A stretch of DNA of 64,000 nt from Phlegmacium glaucopus (lineage: Eukaryota > Basidiomycota > Agaricomycetes > Agaricales > Cortinariaceae): positions 529,807 through 593,806 of the forward strand of contig MU130381.1 in NCBI GenBank assembly GCA_015039465.1. Direction: 5' to 3'. Made by a program: the position numbers and the translations under genes. A model generated the notes under the pieces. It was not told the origin of the DNA. It ran no database searches and saw only the letters and a program-made list of their open reading frames with translations. Positions 32,916-44,041 of this stretch are shown here, in pieces (the first letter of the stretch is position 1; each line of letters starts with the position of its first letter).

Positions 32916-35028
32916 TATCGCACACCAATACTGATTGGTAGCGTGAGAAGAAAGCTTAAAAGTTGCCATCATGAAAATAAGCGGACTTTGAATTCACTTA
33001 CCTATTTTGGAAGCAGCCCTGAATCGCGTTCCTGGTCAACAAATCATTCGTTCAATGTTATCACCCTCATTGCTCATCATATTCTCAATGTCTCACACTA
33101 TGCTCTCCATTGTTTTCACTATCAACATGCTCCTAAGCATCTACCATCCATTTGTTCCTTGGTTAGTGATCCAACAAAGCAATCAATCTACTATTTGCAT
33201 CGGTCATCGGCTCGTGTTTGATTGTATCTTTGGTCCATCATTTCAAGAATGGCCCCTTTATGGACACATCAACTACATCTCCCATTATGTAAAAGGCTTT
33301 GTCATCATTGTTGTGGCTATGGACCCACAAGTCTTCCCCTCAGCCATCTATCTTGCCATCCCTCGCTCCTGGATCTCACTCAGTCCCCTATCCTCAATCA
33401 TCTACCTCTTATCTTATCATTCACTGCCAAAACCATCATTCACGTGGTACATGAAGCCTTCCCACCCTCTTTATGACAACTTAGGAAGTCCAGGAGGATC
33501 ACAACTAAGCAGGAATTGCAGATGAATCAGCAGCAGAGGATTATTCTCGCAGTGTGTCAAGTGTTATCAAGGCTGCGCGACATGGGATCATGGGCAAGTA
33601 GTGTTTTCTCGGGAACAAGGATGCGCCTTTCAAGTGTTGACTCAGGACCTTTCACATTTTTGACATGACCACACGCCTATGGAGTTGATATATTTTTGCT
33701 ATTGGACTATGTACACTGCCTTCTGTTCTTTTCTCTCGCACTTTGACACTTTACAGATTTTTTTATTGTTCCTTCTTCTTTTTCATTGATCTTTTCTTCT
33801 TGCAGCTGTCCTCTCGTTATCTTTCTTCCTTTGACAGCGCATACTTCTTTTCTTTTTATTGTTCTACATAGCCTCATCCTTAGGGTACAAATACTGCTCT
33901 TTTGTACCAGGATAGGTAGTTTAGCACAATACAGTCTTACTCCCCAACAGTCATCATCTCAGTGGAATTCCAGTGAATTCCTCCCTTAAGTTCGCTTTTT
34001 CAGTCCTTTACTGTACTATCAAATGCTAAGCACTTGAAGTCACTCAATCCTCACCATGTCTCTACTTAAACCGCTATAGTCTCACCAAAGACTCTTTCTT
34101 TTTCATCCTCATCCTCTTCCTTACTCTTGTGCCTCAACCACCTTTCAAGTGTGTTATAAGTCAAGGTTACACCTTCCCTAAACGAACAACAGGGAGTCTC
34201 TTGACCTAAAGACTGGTCCACTGATCTCTGGTTAGTGTTTATATACAACACTCACAATGATTTATAGCGTGTGGTCATGTCAAAAATGTGAAAGGTCCTG
34301 AATCAACACTTGAAAGGCACAGCCTTGTTCCCGAGAAAATACTACTTGCCCATGATCCCATGTCACACAGCCTTGATAACACTTGACACACTGCGAGAAT
34401 AATCCTCTGCTGCTGATTCATCTGCAATTCCTGCTTAGTTGTGATCCTCCTGGACTTCCTAAGGTTGTCATAAAGAGGGTGGGAAGGCTTCATGTACCAT
34501 GTGAATGATGGTTTTGGCAGTGAATGATAAGATAAGAGGTAGATAATTGAGGATAGGGGACTGAGTGCGATCCAAGAACGAGGAATGGCAAGATAGATGG
34601 CTGAGGGGAAGACTTGTGGGTCCATAGCCACAACAACAATGACAAAGCCTCTGACATAATGGGAGATGTAGCTGATGCGTCCATAAAGGGGCCGTTCTTG
34701 AAATGATGGACCAAAGATACAATCAAACACGAGCCAATGACCGATGCAGGTAGTAGATTGATCGCTTTGCTGGATCACTAGCCAAGGAACAAATGGATGG
34801 TAGATGCTTAGGAGCATGTTGATAGTGTAAACGATAGACAGCATAGTGTGAGACATTGCAAATAAGATGAGCGATGAGGACGATATCGTTGAATGAATGA
34901 TTTGTTGACCATGAACATGATTCAGGGCCGCTTCCAAAATAGGTAAGTGAATTCAAAGTCCGCTTATTTTCATGATGGCAACTTTTAAGCTTTCTTCTCA
35001 TGCTACCAATCAGTATTGGTGTGCGATA
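32916..35028. mobile_element. 2.1-kb foldback element with ~760-bp inverted arms
   Basis: The left arm 32916-33675 and right arm 34265-35028 are inverted repeats, about 90 percent identical by eye, beginning TATCGCACACCAATACTGAT and ending GACATGACCACACGC. They are separated by a 589-bp unrelated spacer. Both arms carry matching open frames of up to 172 and 220 codons (for example IYHPFVPWLVIQQS and GFVI.VVAMDPQVFPSAIY). I cannot assign these to a family, and other frames are equally open, so coding status is uncertain. Repeat X flanks both sides. No target duplication was seen. Confidence 0.82.
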
Positions 35029-35275
35029 GCGGGTGTGCTGACTGATAATGGGAAAGTGATGACAAAGAAATAGTTGTTATGGCGAAGGTGTGGTAATGGG
35101 ATTGGAGTATTGTCGGAAGAGCCGGAATGATATGGAGAAGTCTCGGAGTTGGACATAGGAGGAGTAGAACCGGAAACAAGGGAAAGTACTGGAACGGAGT
35201 ATGGACTACCGGAGACAACTCCGACAGAGCTGGACCAGAGTAATGTATAACGGAATGTAACAAATGGTCACAATC
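35029..35275 (+). repeat. dispersed repeat X, copy 3 (partial)
   Basis: Matches 32712-32910 of copy 2 and extends about 50 bp further into sequence shared with copy 1 (GTAATGTATAACGGAATGTA). It abuts the helicase pseudogene on its right. Confidence 0.78.
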
Positions 35276-35289
35276 AAGTGGCACACTCA

Positions 35290-35880
35290 TCCTGGTGTTC
35301 GGGTCTTCAGGTTCCAGACATTCTCCCAGAAAATGCGATGACATTTAGATTGAGACCAACTAGATACCTGGAAATGACTCACATTCCACCATGCCTCATC
35401 TCTGGGTGTATCTTCATTTATAACCACCATGGGGATGCCATAATGAGAGTTGAAGTCATTCTCTTGAGTAGACTGCAGTCATTTCAATGGGGAAAGAGTC
35501 AAAGTGACAAGTTTCCTGGCTGGATTATTGAGGAGAATGTTCAATGCAATTGGGAGGGTCTTTCCACTACCAGTACCAGCAGAGACAAGTGAGTCTTTTC
35601 CATGTTGATCAGCTAGCACAGCCCAAAGTTGCATTTCACAAGGCACTTGTTTAGAACCAGTAATGCTATAGCACAGAAGTGCAGCATGATAGCAGACAAT
35701 CCTGTCTAGCTCCTCAAGAGTGTCGATATAACCTGTTGGCAGTCTTTTATGAAGCCCAATACATGCCAGTGAGACTAGTTCCTTCAAGGTGTTGCCTGAG
35801 CAAGTACGTAAGAAACCAAGGTGTTGTGAGAGATCCAGAACAGTGGTGCATTTGACAGTACAAGTAGTTTTGGAAGACAT
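35290..35880 (-). pseudogene. truncated RecQ/DEAD-like helicase of transposon type
   Basis: On the minus strand an ATG at 35880 opens a 133-codon frame with HLGFLRTCSGNTLKELVSLA, then QLWAVLADQHGKDSLVSAGT and the Walker A motif AGTGSGKT, followed by LTLSPLK and a TGA at 35479-35481. The frame continues beyond the stop with QSTQENDFNSHYGIP, VVINEDTPRDEAWWN, a plausible intron (gtgagt...gggag) and NVWNLKTRTPG, then ends at repeat X. As I recall the repeat-associated fungal helicases of this type, LSPLK is followed by RLQ, so the TGA is best explained as a decayed CGA codon. Later helicase motifs are missing. It cannot be functional. Confidence 0.8.
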
Positions 35881-36060
35881 TATAAAGACTTATGGAATGA
35901 AGTCAAGGTGTACACGACACGACGCAACTTTCTTTTTAGGCCAGAGATCCCAGAATATCAATTACTTCAATTGGTATCATACTATATAAGGAGACTCTTT
36001 TGAATGATTCCTGACAGGTGTCCAATCATAGTCACTACCCCCCCCCCCCTCTTTTAAACT

Positions 36061-36120
36061 CAGCTGTACCAGTTGGAGAATCAAGGATTCTCTCCACCCT
36101 CCTCATTCTCCGACTGGTCA
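36061..36120. repeat. small nested inverted repeat
   Basis: ACCAGTTGGAGAAT and ATTCTCCGACTGGT are inverted with one mismatch, and inside the left arm GAGAATC-AAG-GATTCTC is a perfect palindrome with a 3-base loop. It follows a run of about 11 C residues near 36040-36051. Confidence 0.65.
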
Positions 36121-36230
36121 CAAGTCTAGCAGTGAGTAACTGACATGAACCTGCATTACCAACTACTATCTATGCTAATCACTACTACACCATCAACTTC
36201 TAGGTACACCATGCACTGCTATATGCTGTC

Positions 36231-36464
36231 TTGGGTGAGATGAAGGAACCAGCTGGACAAGGAGGTGGATTTTCACAGGAGAACTGGGGTGACATCATTG
36301 TTGCTGAGACGATGCCAAATGGGAAGCAGGGCAAGAAGATTGTCAAATGGGGTTCAATTTACAAAGAACAACTTGACAATCATCCTGAGAAGCACTGGGA
36401 ATTAATATTGGAGATGGCGTCCACATATGTGGGGAAGAAGAAGGCTGTGGGGCAAAGTAATTGA
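36231..36464 (+). pseudogene. orphan ORF fragment, possibly transposon-derived
   Basis: A 77-codon open frame beginning MGEMKEPAGQGGGFSQENWG and containing KIVKWGSIYKEQLDNHPEKH. It reads like a real protein fragment by composition, but no family is recognised, and the frame ends in two adjacent stops. Its location inside the repeat island favours a transposon-related relic. Confidence 0.3.
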
Positions 36465-36584
36465 TAATGTGGTGGATGATGTGGCAATGGTGGACACAGG
36501 AGGCTGTGGCCTATGCTGATGCCCTGTTTGGTCCCATGTTTTTATGAGTAAAATATTCTTTCTACCATAATTCAATATCTTTTC

Positions 36585-36815
36585 AAATGTCTTTGCAGTC
36601 TTTTGTAAGGTTTAGAGATGAGAATTCAATGCCTTTTAAAGTTGAAGTACAGCTCCTAATGTTAAACTAAGTATGTCTTTCAGAGATGATGCAAAGACAA
36701 TTTTGTCTTTTGAAAGATAATAGACCTAGGTTGGGAAAGACATTCAGTCTTTCCATCTATTCAGTCTTTTTTGGTCTTTAAGTCTTTTAAAAGACATAGA
36801 AAGACCATGGTAAAG
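36585..36815. repeat. AAAGAC/GTCTTT-rich inverted-repeat cluster
   Basis: The motifs GTCTTT and AAAGAC recur more than ten times in about 230 bp and can pair in several ways (for example AGTCTTTTGTAAGG with GTCTTTTGAAAGAT, and TTTAAGTCTTTTAAAAGAC). Probably an old MITE. Confidence 0.5.
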
Positions 36816-37158
36816 ACTCACCCCTTTTGCTGATGGATGGACACCTTGACTGCAATACAACAATCCCTTCAGACCATATACAAACATTATAAACTGCAGT
36901 CTTATGCCAGGAGCAAATTCAAGAACTTGAAATTGCATTGGGTAAAGCAGATGCCAAAGAGCTAAAGCTGATAAAAATGTAAATCAGTAAAACCATCCCA
37001 ATTTGAAGTCATCAGCAATAGACATGCACACACTTGCCAAAGCACAGCCACCACACTTGAACATTCAGCAATGCAATGAGCTTGTGAATTTCTAGTCCCT
37101 GCCTTCATCAATTAGCTGAGGTGCCCTTTGCTTCATATACCATGAGCTTAAGAATTTA

Positions 37159-37210
37159 AATAATTTTCACCAGAATTGACTGTGGACAAGAATTTCTGAA
37201 ACAGTTGTAC
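37159..37210 (-). repeat. right border inverted repeat of the island
   Basis: The reverse complement reads GTACAACTGTTTCAGAAATT, CTTGTCCACAGTCAATTC, GTGAAAATTATT and matches the left border (22362-22412). Beyond it, from about 37220, normal genic composition resumes. The NMNAT stop lies about 190 bp further on. Confidence 0.65.
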
Positions 37211-37401
37211 ATGACCATTGAGGAACATGATCCATGTACATGTCTCACTCAAACTTCAACCGGAGTTTTCCGAAAGCTTCATATTCCTTTGAAGATTGTG
37301 TACATGTGAATTTCTAAGTACAGGAGTTCAATTTCTGTATCTGGTCATACAGGTGAGACCCTCTTATACACAAATGAAAGTTGTACACGCACAATTTATA
37401 A

Positions 37402-38463
37402 TCAGCAGACTTGCGAGATCATATCCTTCTTGGGCGCAACATTGTTTTCCCTATCTCTATCCTTTCCTTTGTCTAGGGCAGAAGTTCCGGAGGAAATAGA
37501 TGTTTCATCTTGATATAGTTCATTTTGGTCAATGTAATCCACGACTGAATTGGGTAAGAGGTAGCGGACGGAAAGGCCTCTCCTCAGGAAAAGTCGAACC
37601 TATCAATGGAATGCTAAATTATATGACTAAGCTAAGAAATAAGATTGATGCTTACCTTGGTGCTTGAAACATCGTTTTGTATGAGTTGAGATATCAAATA
37701 AATATTGCTGCGCCAGCGAGCAAGACTGTCAGTTGCTTGGTCCATCCCTGTACCGGCGCGCTCAACAATCAGGCAGCCGTAGCGCCCAAGGATGTGGTCA
37801 AGCTATAATGGCTTTATTGAGATTTAAGCCCCCTTGCCAAAATAAAACGGCGACAAACATCGGAGTAACTCCATACCCCGGGCTCACTCATTGTTCCAAT
37901 TAGATCTGAGCCTGCCAATAGCATGATACGAACATGACGATGTTCCCCATCCTCCGTGTGGACACCTCCGAGTACGGTATTGATCTCATAATCAAAGTGG
38001 TCCAGCACGATAGCTGTGCGCTGGTAAGATTGGAAAGCCTCCCAGGAATCCACCATAAGCCATGTGTCCGAGTCCTCTGCAGCCAACGTACACATAGTCA
38101 CCCTAATAACAAACGAAAGTAATCAGGAATAAGTTTAAAACATATGAAAAATAAGGTATGGCGAAGGAGAACGAAGACCTACCGGTGACGAGCACTAAGA
38201 AGCCCTGGTTTCTTGTACATGTCGCTTACAGGACTCAGATATCCGCCAAGAATTTCGAAGTCAGTGTTTTGTCTGACATAGTCTTTGGCCATCTCAAACA
38301 TGCGCAGATGAAGGTAAGTGACTGGACTGAAAGAACCACATGCCACAAGAACTATAGGGGTCTTGTCTGGATTGCGAAGGACTCTGGAAAGGCGATGGTA
38401 AGGGAAGGTGTAGTTTGGGGGATCTGTGAATTTCTCAGTGAGGCGAACGGATGATGAAGCCAT
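37402..38463 (-). CDS. NMA1: nicotinamide/nicotinate mononucleotide adenylyltransferase
   Basis: Four exons on the minus strand: 38183-38463, 37859-38102, 37656-37802, 37402-37599, giving 289 aa. Joins ATP to NMN or NaMN to make NAD or deamido-NAD, the last common step of NAD synthesis. The nucleotidyltransferase motif GSFSPVTYLHLRMFEMAKDY is the eukaryotic variant of GxFxPxHxxH. Also present: ILGGYLSPVSDMYKKPGLL, MLLAGSDLIGTM, CLIVERAGTGMD, and the second ATP motif DVSSTKVRLFLRRGLSVRYL followed by LPNSVVDYI. Nuclear or cytosolic location is expected. It starts 129 bp from the divergent POL4-like gene, so the two may share a promoter. NMA1 is the yeast name; orthology to a specific paralogue was not tested. 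Confidence 0.92.
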
Positions 38464-38592
38464 GGCGGATATCCACAGAGATCGATAAGCGCTGGTCGGT
38501 TAAAATGAAGGGTAAGGCCTGGGATTAAAGGCAAATATAGTATCGTAAGCACGACCTTTCAATATGAAAACGAGTCAATCCATTTACTCGTC
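38464..38592. promoter_or_regulatory. bidirectional promoter region NMNAT / POL4-like
   Basis: Only 129 bp separate the two start codons, so both core promoters and leaders must lie here. TATAG near 38537-38541 is the only AT-box-like element noticed. Confidence 0.6.
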
Positions 38593-40938
38593 ATGAAGCG
38601 ATTTTTTCCCACAGTCAGCAATGGATCACCTTGCCGATCACTTCCCGAAACTCTATCCATGCCCATTAAACGATCTGATACGCAGGAGTCCTTGGTTGAG
38701 CAATCTTCCAAGCATAGCTCACTGAAAGTGTACATCGTGCACGCAAAGATCGACGAGGGCACGGCTCTCGAGCTCTATAACTTACTAGAAAGTCAACAGA
38801 TTCCTGGATTGAAACAGTGCGCTAATATTGCAGATGCTGACATCATAATCACAAATATCAGAATGAGGAGACGACTCGAAAGGCATGTTGATTGGATAGT
38901 AGCTGTAAGTCACGATAATCATTTCCCCATGCTCGCTCGAATTAAACATGTCAAATAGATGAAAAAGGTTATTGTTACTCCGCAATGGCTTCAGGAATCA
39001 GTGAAGCAAGGTCACCTTCTGCCTTTCGGACACTATGCTGCTCTTGCGGAAATGCATAATGACGCGGTCGAAAACCGTCCCAATGACAAACCAAACACAT
39101 ACACTAGCGGCCCACAGCTATCTCCCGTATATAAAGCGCCCATCGTGAAGCCAACTACTCCCAGAGTATTCAAGAATTGGAGCTCACGATATGCGTGTGC
39201 CCGGGCCACTCCGCTCATCTGCTTAAATCAAAAACTTGCCATGGAACTAGGAATTTTATGCCGATCTCGAGAACTCGAAGGACTAAGTATAAATGCCTTA
39301 GCTTATGAACGAGCTGTTGCCGTATGTATCGCCCGCAACTACGAACGAAGCTGAAAAAATAGTCTCACATGAACGCCGTAGATCATCAAATGCAAGTTCT
39401 CTTCTTACGCATGTCGGTTCCCCTTGTTACTGATTAGGCTATATAAAATGTTAGCCTATCCATACGTCATCACACACGAGGAATTCTCAAGAGATATAGT
39501 CAAATTACCCGGCATCGGAGAGAAAATCCTTTTCAAGGTGAGCAACGATATCAATGGATTTATCGCCGCCACCTCAGGCTCAACCGCGCTGTACAAGATT
39601 GAAGAGTTCCTTGACAATGGGTATATTGAGGAAAGCCGTACGTGAGAGTTGAACGGCTAGTCGTTTATGAAACCCAACTCTTAGGTATACAGGAACAACT
39701 CGTGAATCAGAAAGATTTCAATCATTATCTGCCTTTGCCACGATATATGGCATTGGCCCATCAACTGCGCGCAAGCTCTACGATCTCGGATTGCGTACTA
39801 TCGAAGGTCTGGAGCGATATTATGATGTCCCACCCGGGGCTGATATCGCGTCCTTGGAAGCGCAATTAGTGACTCCGAACGGCGTGAAGATAGCACCAAA
39901 CAAGCTTCCTGATATGTCTATCAAAGTGGCTCTTACTCTTCGTGAGGAGCTCGATACACCAATACCGCGAGACGAGGTTGAGCAGATGCATCACGTTGTT
40001 ATGGCTGAATTGGACAAAATACAACCAGGATGCCATAGTATGATTGTCGGGGGGTTTGTGCTACATCTACATTATCAGAGAAGTAGGTGACTGATATGAA
40101 ACCCAAGATATCGACGAGGGAAGCCACAAAGCAACGATATGGATATTGTGATAAGTCATTCTGACCTTCGGAGTGGTGCAAACCTTGTGAAAGGGTTGTG
40201 TACCAAGCTCACGCAACATCTTCACAAACTTGGTATTTTGTCATCCTTATCTTGTGAGGCTCAGGCGATGCTAAGTCACCTGCAATTAGGCTTAGTGACT
40301 CATGTAATGCGTGCGTTCTGTCGCTGATGCATCCCATCGACATGACAATTAAAGCACTCATGCCGAATTGCCTTGTGATTTCAATTAGACCTTTCTGGAT
40401 TTCACACTCACAACGCTCTGCGCACTGAACATTGGGATTCCCTTGAGAAAGCCTTGACCGTCTTCATCTTACCTCCAGAAGGTGGTCTCAAGCGCATCCA
40501 TCGCCGTCTAGACTTAATCTTCGCTGCCCCTGAGTCGTACTGGACGGCTGTAATTGGCTGGTGAGGGAAGAGCCTGATTTTTACCATTCATTTAGGCATT
40601 CACATCCATCAATGACAGGTCAGGATCAAAGATGTTTCAGCGAGATCTGAGACTATGGGCGAAAAAAGAAAAGTGAGTTGATTAACGACCACCTGTGATC
40701 GAATCTGTCTGGTGAATACATAGCTGACTCTCTCATCTTAAGGGGAATGAAGTTTGATAGCTCTGGCTTGTAAGTCTCATCGTGTTGTCTATCTTTTTTA
40801 AAAAAAGCATGTGAATATTAGAACTCCAGAATTCGTCGTCACGACTCTAGGTTGTTTATACCACGGAGTGAGGAGGAAGTATTTGATATTCTGGGCTTGG
40901 ACTGGATCGATCCAACCATGCGTAACGCCGATGTATGA
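38593..40938 (+). CDS. POL4: family X DNA polymerase (Pol lambda/mu, POL4 type)
   Basis: Twelve exons: 38593-38904, 38959-39321, 39382-39391, 39455-39537, 39598-39637, 39693-40053, 40108-40232, 40290-40310, 40389-40560, 40619-40672, 40743-40769, 40830-40938, giving 558 aa. Gap-filling polymerase used in base excision repair and end joining. An N-terminal BRCT domain (about 40-130: KVYIVHAKID, VDWIVA, VIVTPQWLQESVKQGHLLPF) precedes the 8-kDa and polymerase domains: HhH motif VKLPGIGEKILFKIEEFLDN, second HhH YGIGPSTARKLYDLGLRT, palm GGYRRGKPQSNDMDIVIS with Asp400 and Asp402, third acid Asp480 in RRLDLIFAA, and C-terminal EEEVFDILGLDWIDPTMRNA. Exon 3 is only 10 nt and is followed by a GC-AG intron; with these borders the protein reads IIKSYPYVITHEEF, as expected for the family. 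Confidence 0.9.
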
Positions 40939-41051
40939 TTTGAGAGATAATTTAATCAGGGTACTCATTGAAGTAGGTGTAATTACAGTTGTTTGTATTT
41001 ATATTTCCCATGTACATTTCCGCAAGTGGACACAGATTAGTACGAGTTTAA

Positions 41052-43095
41052 TCAGTTCGCAAAGGCGGGTATGTCAGTTAACGCCTTGCCCAAGATGAGG
41101 GCATGAATATCCTATAAACAAGGGATAATTAGGCATTGTAACGAAGCTTCAACTTGGAATTGGTGCTCACGTTTGTTCCTTGATATCAGAAAGCAATTTG
41201 ATTATTAATTAATTCCGCAGCCCAATACAACAAGAAGACTAACCTTCGTAGGTATTCGTGACTTGTAAGTTTGCAACATGACGGCCGATATGATACCTGG
41301 GTCAATAACAAGGTCATTCAAGATCCTTCTGAATAATGAGAAAGAAACCCACTCGTCGGCACATGCATTTCCCCCTAAGATATCGAGCACCACACGCGCA
41401 TGCTGCAACGCCTTGCCACAGTTATTGCGCTTGACCATGCTAACCATCTCAGGCGCTAATTTACCCCGATCTTTTAGCCTACCGACTTGTAAGCTCGCTT
41501 GCAAACCAAGAGCGATTTCCGTTTGAGCATCAACAAGCTTCTTCTGCACGAGTTGGAAGGAGGCAAGTGGTCGGTTGAATTGATGGCGCTCTAGTGCATA
41601 TTCACGTGCACGATTGACACAATCCTCGAGAGCGCCCATTACACCCCAAGAGATTCCAAACCTGGAAAAATTCGTTGGCCAGGTCGAGAACATGAGAGCA
41701 TGTCTTGCATACCTTGCGGAATTCAAACAGGAGAAAGCAGATCCCAGACCCTTGGATTTCGGGAGAAGTGCATCATGAGAGACATGGACGGAATCCATGA
41801 ATATAGACCCCGTGACAGAGGCTCGAAGGGCGATTTTATTCTTGATTGCTGGAGCTGACAGGCCTTTGACGCCCTATATCGAGCGAGCATGAACCTCCCA
41901 TAGCTATGAAAAGTTTGGGTTGCATTTACCTTTTCGACGACGAATCCACGAACGCGATCATCCCATTTACATCTCGCCCAAATAATAAATATATCACTGC
42001 AATTACAAGGATGAGTTCATAAAGGAGGATTTCTTTAAATCCATACGTACGCTACTGGAGCATTGGAAATCCACGTTTTACTTCCATTAAGAATGAATCC
42101 ACCGTCAACTTCTTCTGCAGTGGTTTCCATTCCTGCAGGGTCTGAACCATGGTTAGGTTCGGTGAGACCCTAAAGAACTTCTATAAAGGTTGCGGAGCAC
42201 TTGTGGGGCGTCACTACTTACAAAGGCGCCAATAAGTTCTCCCTTGGCTACGTATATCGAGTCAACATAATACTTTATCATGCAGCGGAAGTACTTGCCC
42301 AGCTGCGGCAGATATTTCTCCTTTTGCGCCTGCGTTCCAAATTCATGAATAGGATGCATGACCAGCGAGGATTGGACAGACGCCGTCGAACGATAACCTG
42401 AATCAACTCTATTCCCCGGTAAGATCTCAAAGGAACGGCTTGGATGTGACATCACACTCACCGTTCAATTTCTCTCGCAATGAGACCGTAAGCGACATTG
42501 CTAACTCCAGCACAACCGTATCCTGTGAGGGTTGGGCCTAGCAGACCTAGCTTCCCCATTTCCGGGAGAATGTCGTGGTCGAATGCTAGGGATGATGATA
42601 GGTCTCACAGCAGGAAAATCTAGGTTGAATTGCTCAGACCTTCGGTTCTCCAACCGTTGAGCACGCGAGGCATGAGGTTTTCCTACAAGCATAGAAGGCT
42701 TGAGCTAAGAACGGATAATTCGCGTCATAAGACTCGCTTGGCAATAAACATGAGCAGTATCTCTGTAGTAGAAGTTAGTTGATATGGTTACTTTCCAAGG
42801 CAGATAGGAGACCAAACCTGATCGCAATTTCTTCTTCTGTAAGCAGAGATTCTAAGTTCAGTGGGTCCTAGGGAACAACCTGTCAATCTAGAAAACGTGG
42901 CACGGGAACTAAGAACAGATATACCTCCCAATTGTATTTAGCGTAACCTAGATATCTTTCAGTTCACATGCGAGGTTGAAGAGATCTATATGGCTAACCG
43001 GATGCTGCCCGAGCATTAGATGGAACAAGTCGTCCGGCTGCTTGCCTTGGACCACAAGCACGTACAAGTCGCGTAGAACGAGCTAGAAATGACAT
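41052..43095 (-). CDS. glutaryl-CoA dehydrogenase, mitochondrial
   Basis: Fifteen exons on the minus strand: 42999-43095, 42925-42947, 42818-42867, 42738-42762, 42640-42682, 42462-42585, 42299-42408, 42222-42247, 42051-42169, 41930-41996, 41713-41873, 41353-41661, 41244-41296, 41171-41178, 41052-41111, giving 424 aa. A flavoprotein of lysine/tryptophan degradation that converts glutaryl-CoA to crotonyl-CoA in the mitochondrial matrix. The N-terminus [20 protein letters not shown] is an Arg-rich presequence. Family markers: [108 protein letters not shown], and catalytic Glu402 in [18 protein letters not shown]. Introns 4 (gcgagt) and 7 (gcaagt) begin with GC; exon 14 is 8 nt. Only 113 bp separate its stop from that of the convergent POL4-like gene. 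Confidence 0.92.
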
Positions 43096-43438
43096 GCTAA
43101 ATTTTGAGAAAGAAAGCGGTATTCATTTCTTTGGACCTTAGGAACTTGAAGATCCGGTTGGCCGGACTCATGTGACCGCGGACGGGAGATAAATTTATGG
43201 ATATAATACGACCTTCAACAGACTCGACATACAAGGTTCACAAATGACAGTGCAGTCTACGTTCTCGGCCAAATCATTGAAAAGTCCAGACTTCGCAAGC
43301 TGTATATTACTTCAAGTAGAACGTTAGGAGTGTTTCATGATTTTTTGTTTATATTCCAAGGAGACATATGTAGACAGGTCATATTGCAACATACGATACG
43401 GGGTGGAATTAAAGGCCATGTGAATGCAAAAAGACAAT
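43096..43438. other. intergenic between eL33 and GCDH
   Basis: 343 bp between the eL33 stop and the GCDH start, both on the minus strand. It must hold the eL33 3' UTR and the GCDH promoter. No repeat or ORF worth noting. Confidence 0.55.
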
Positions 43439-44041
43439 TTAAATCTGCGAGGGGTAGAGCATCTGGAAAGCAGGTCAACAAAAGCGGTGTACAACGATTA
43501 GATTCGAACATACCACCCGGACACTGGCACCAAACGCCCGTGGAGGAAGGTTGCTTCGGAATTTTGATTTAACAACGCCTGATGAGCCATGTGGTCTAGT
43601 TACCCTCCTAATAATTGGGAAAAGATGAGTATGAATGTACAAAGGGCATTTCTCGAAACACTCACCCCCAGATAACACGGATTTTTGAGCCTTGAATCTC
43701 CGTTTTTGCTTTGTAAACGAAGGCAATACGCTGAATTATCCATGAGAAAAAATACATGGCATATCTCGAGGGACAATTACGCACTTTTCCAAGGTAAAAT
43801 TGCGCATCCTCCTTAGTTGCAACACCTTCGATTTGTATCAGCGATGTGTTAGGACGTGTGTTGCGTTTGGCGCGTTTGTGGCCCAAGACTCGGCCTTTGC
43901 TGTACAATCTGAGATGGTCCGACCAGAGTCAGCGCAGTGTTTAAGAAAGAAAAATCATATGAGGGGAACGGGGTTTGTGATTCAAATTGGCAAGACCGTC
44001 ATCCAAATTTGTTCTATGCAATCCAGCCTCCACCACCGCAT
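43439..44041 (-). CDS. RPL33: 60S ribosomal protein eL33 (L35Ae)
   Basis: Five exons on the minus strand: 44037-44041, 43785-43908, 43666-43730, 43514-43607, 43439-43462, giving 103 aa (yeast L33 has 107). A structural protein of the large cytosolic ribosomal subunit. The core is unmistakable: [100 protein letters not shown]. The 5' end is the weak point. The shortest model uses ATG-CG (5 nt) spliced to exon 2, giving MRLYSKGR; an in-frame upstream ATG (44071) would add MIRNEGIGW. The donor gtggtgg is poor. A highly expressed housekeeping gene. Confidence 0.88.

Larger units (their letters stand above)
22362..37210. mobile_element. 14.9-kb AT-rich transposon island bordered by inverted repeats
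   Basis: Between these positions the sequence changes character: CG dinucleotides become scarce by eye, homopolymer and AT content rise, and no intact gene can be modelled. It consists of nested elements annotated separately. Immediately inside both borders lies the same ~50-bp sequence in opposite orientation (22362-22412 and 37159-37210). Stretches with nothing recognisable: 22913-23860 (short AT-rich and CATAGCA-type repeats), 24126-24516 (similar), 26025-27170 and 30203-31146 (stop-rich traces of reading frames only), 33676-34264 (foldback spacer), 35881-36060. Confidence 0.65.

Noticed and set aside
22362..37210. Giant cargo-carrying transposon (Starship-like)
   Set aside because: No DUF3435-type tyrosine recombinase or intact cargo gene is visible; nested small elements explain most of the content.
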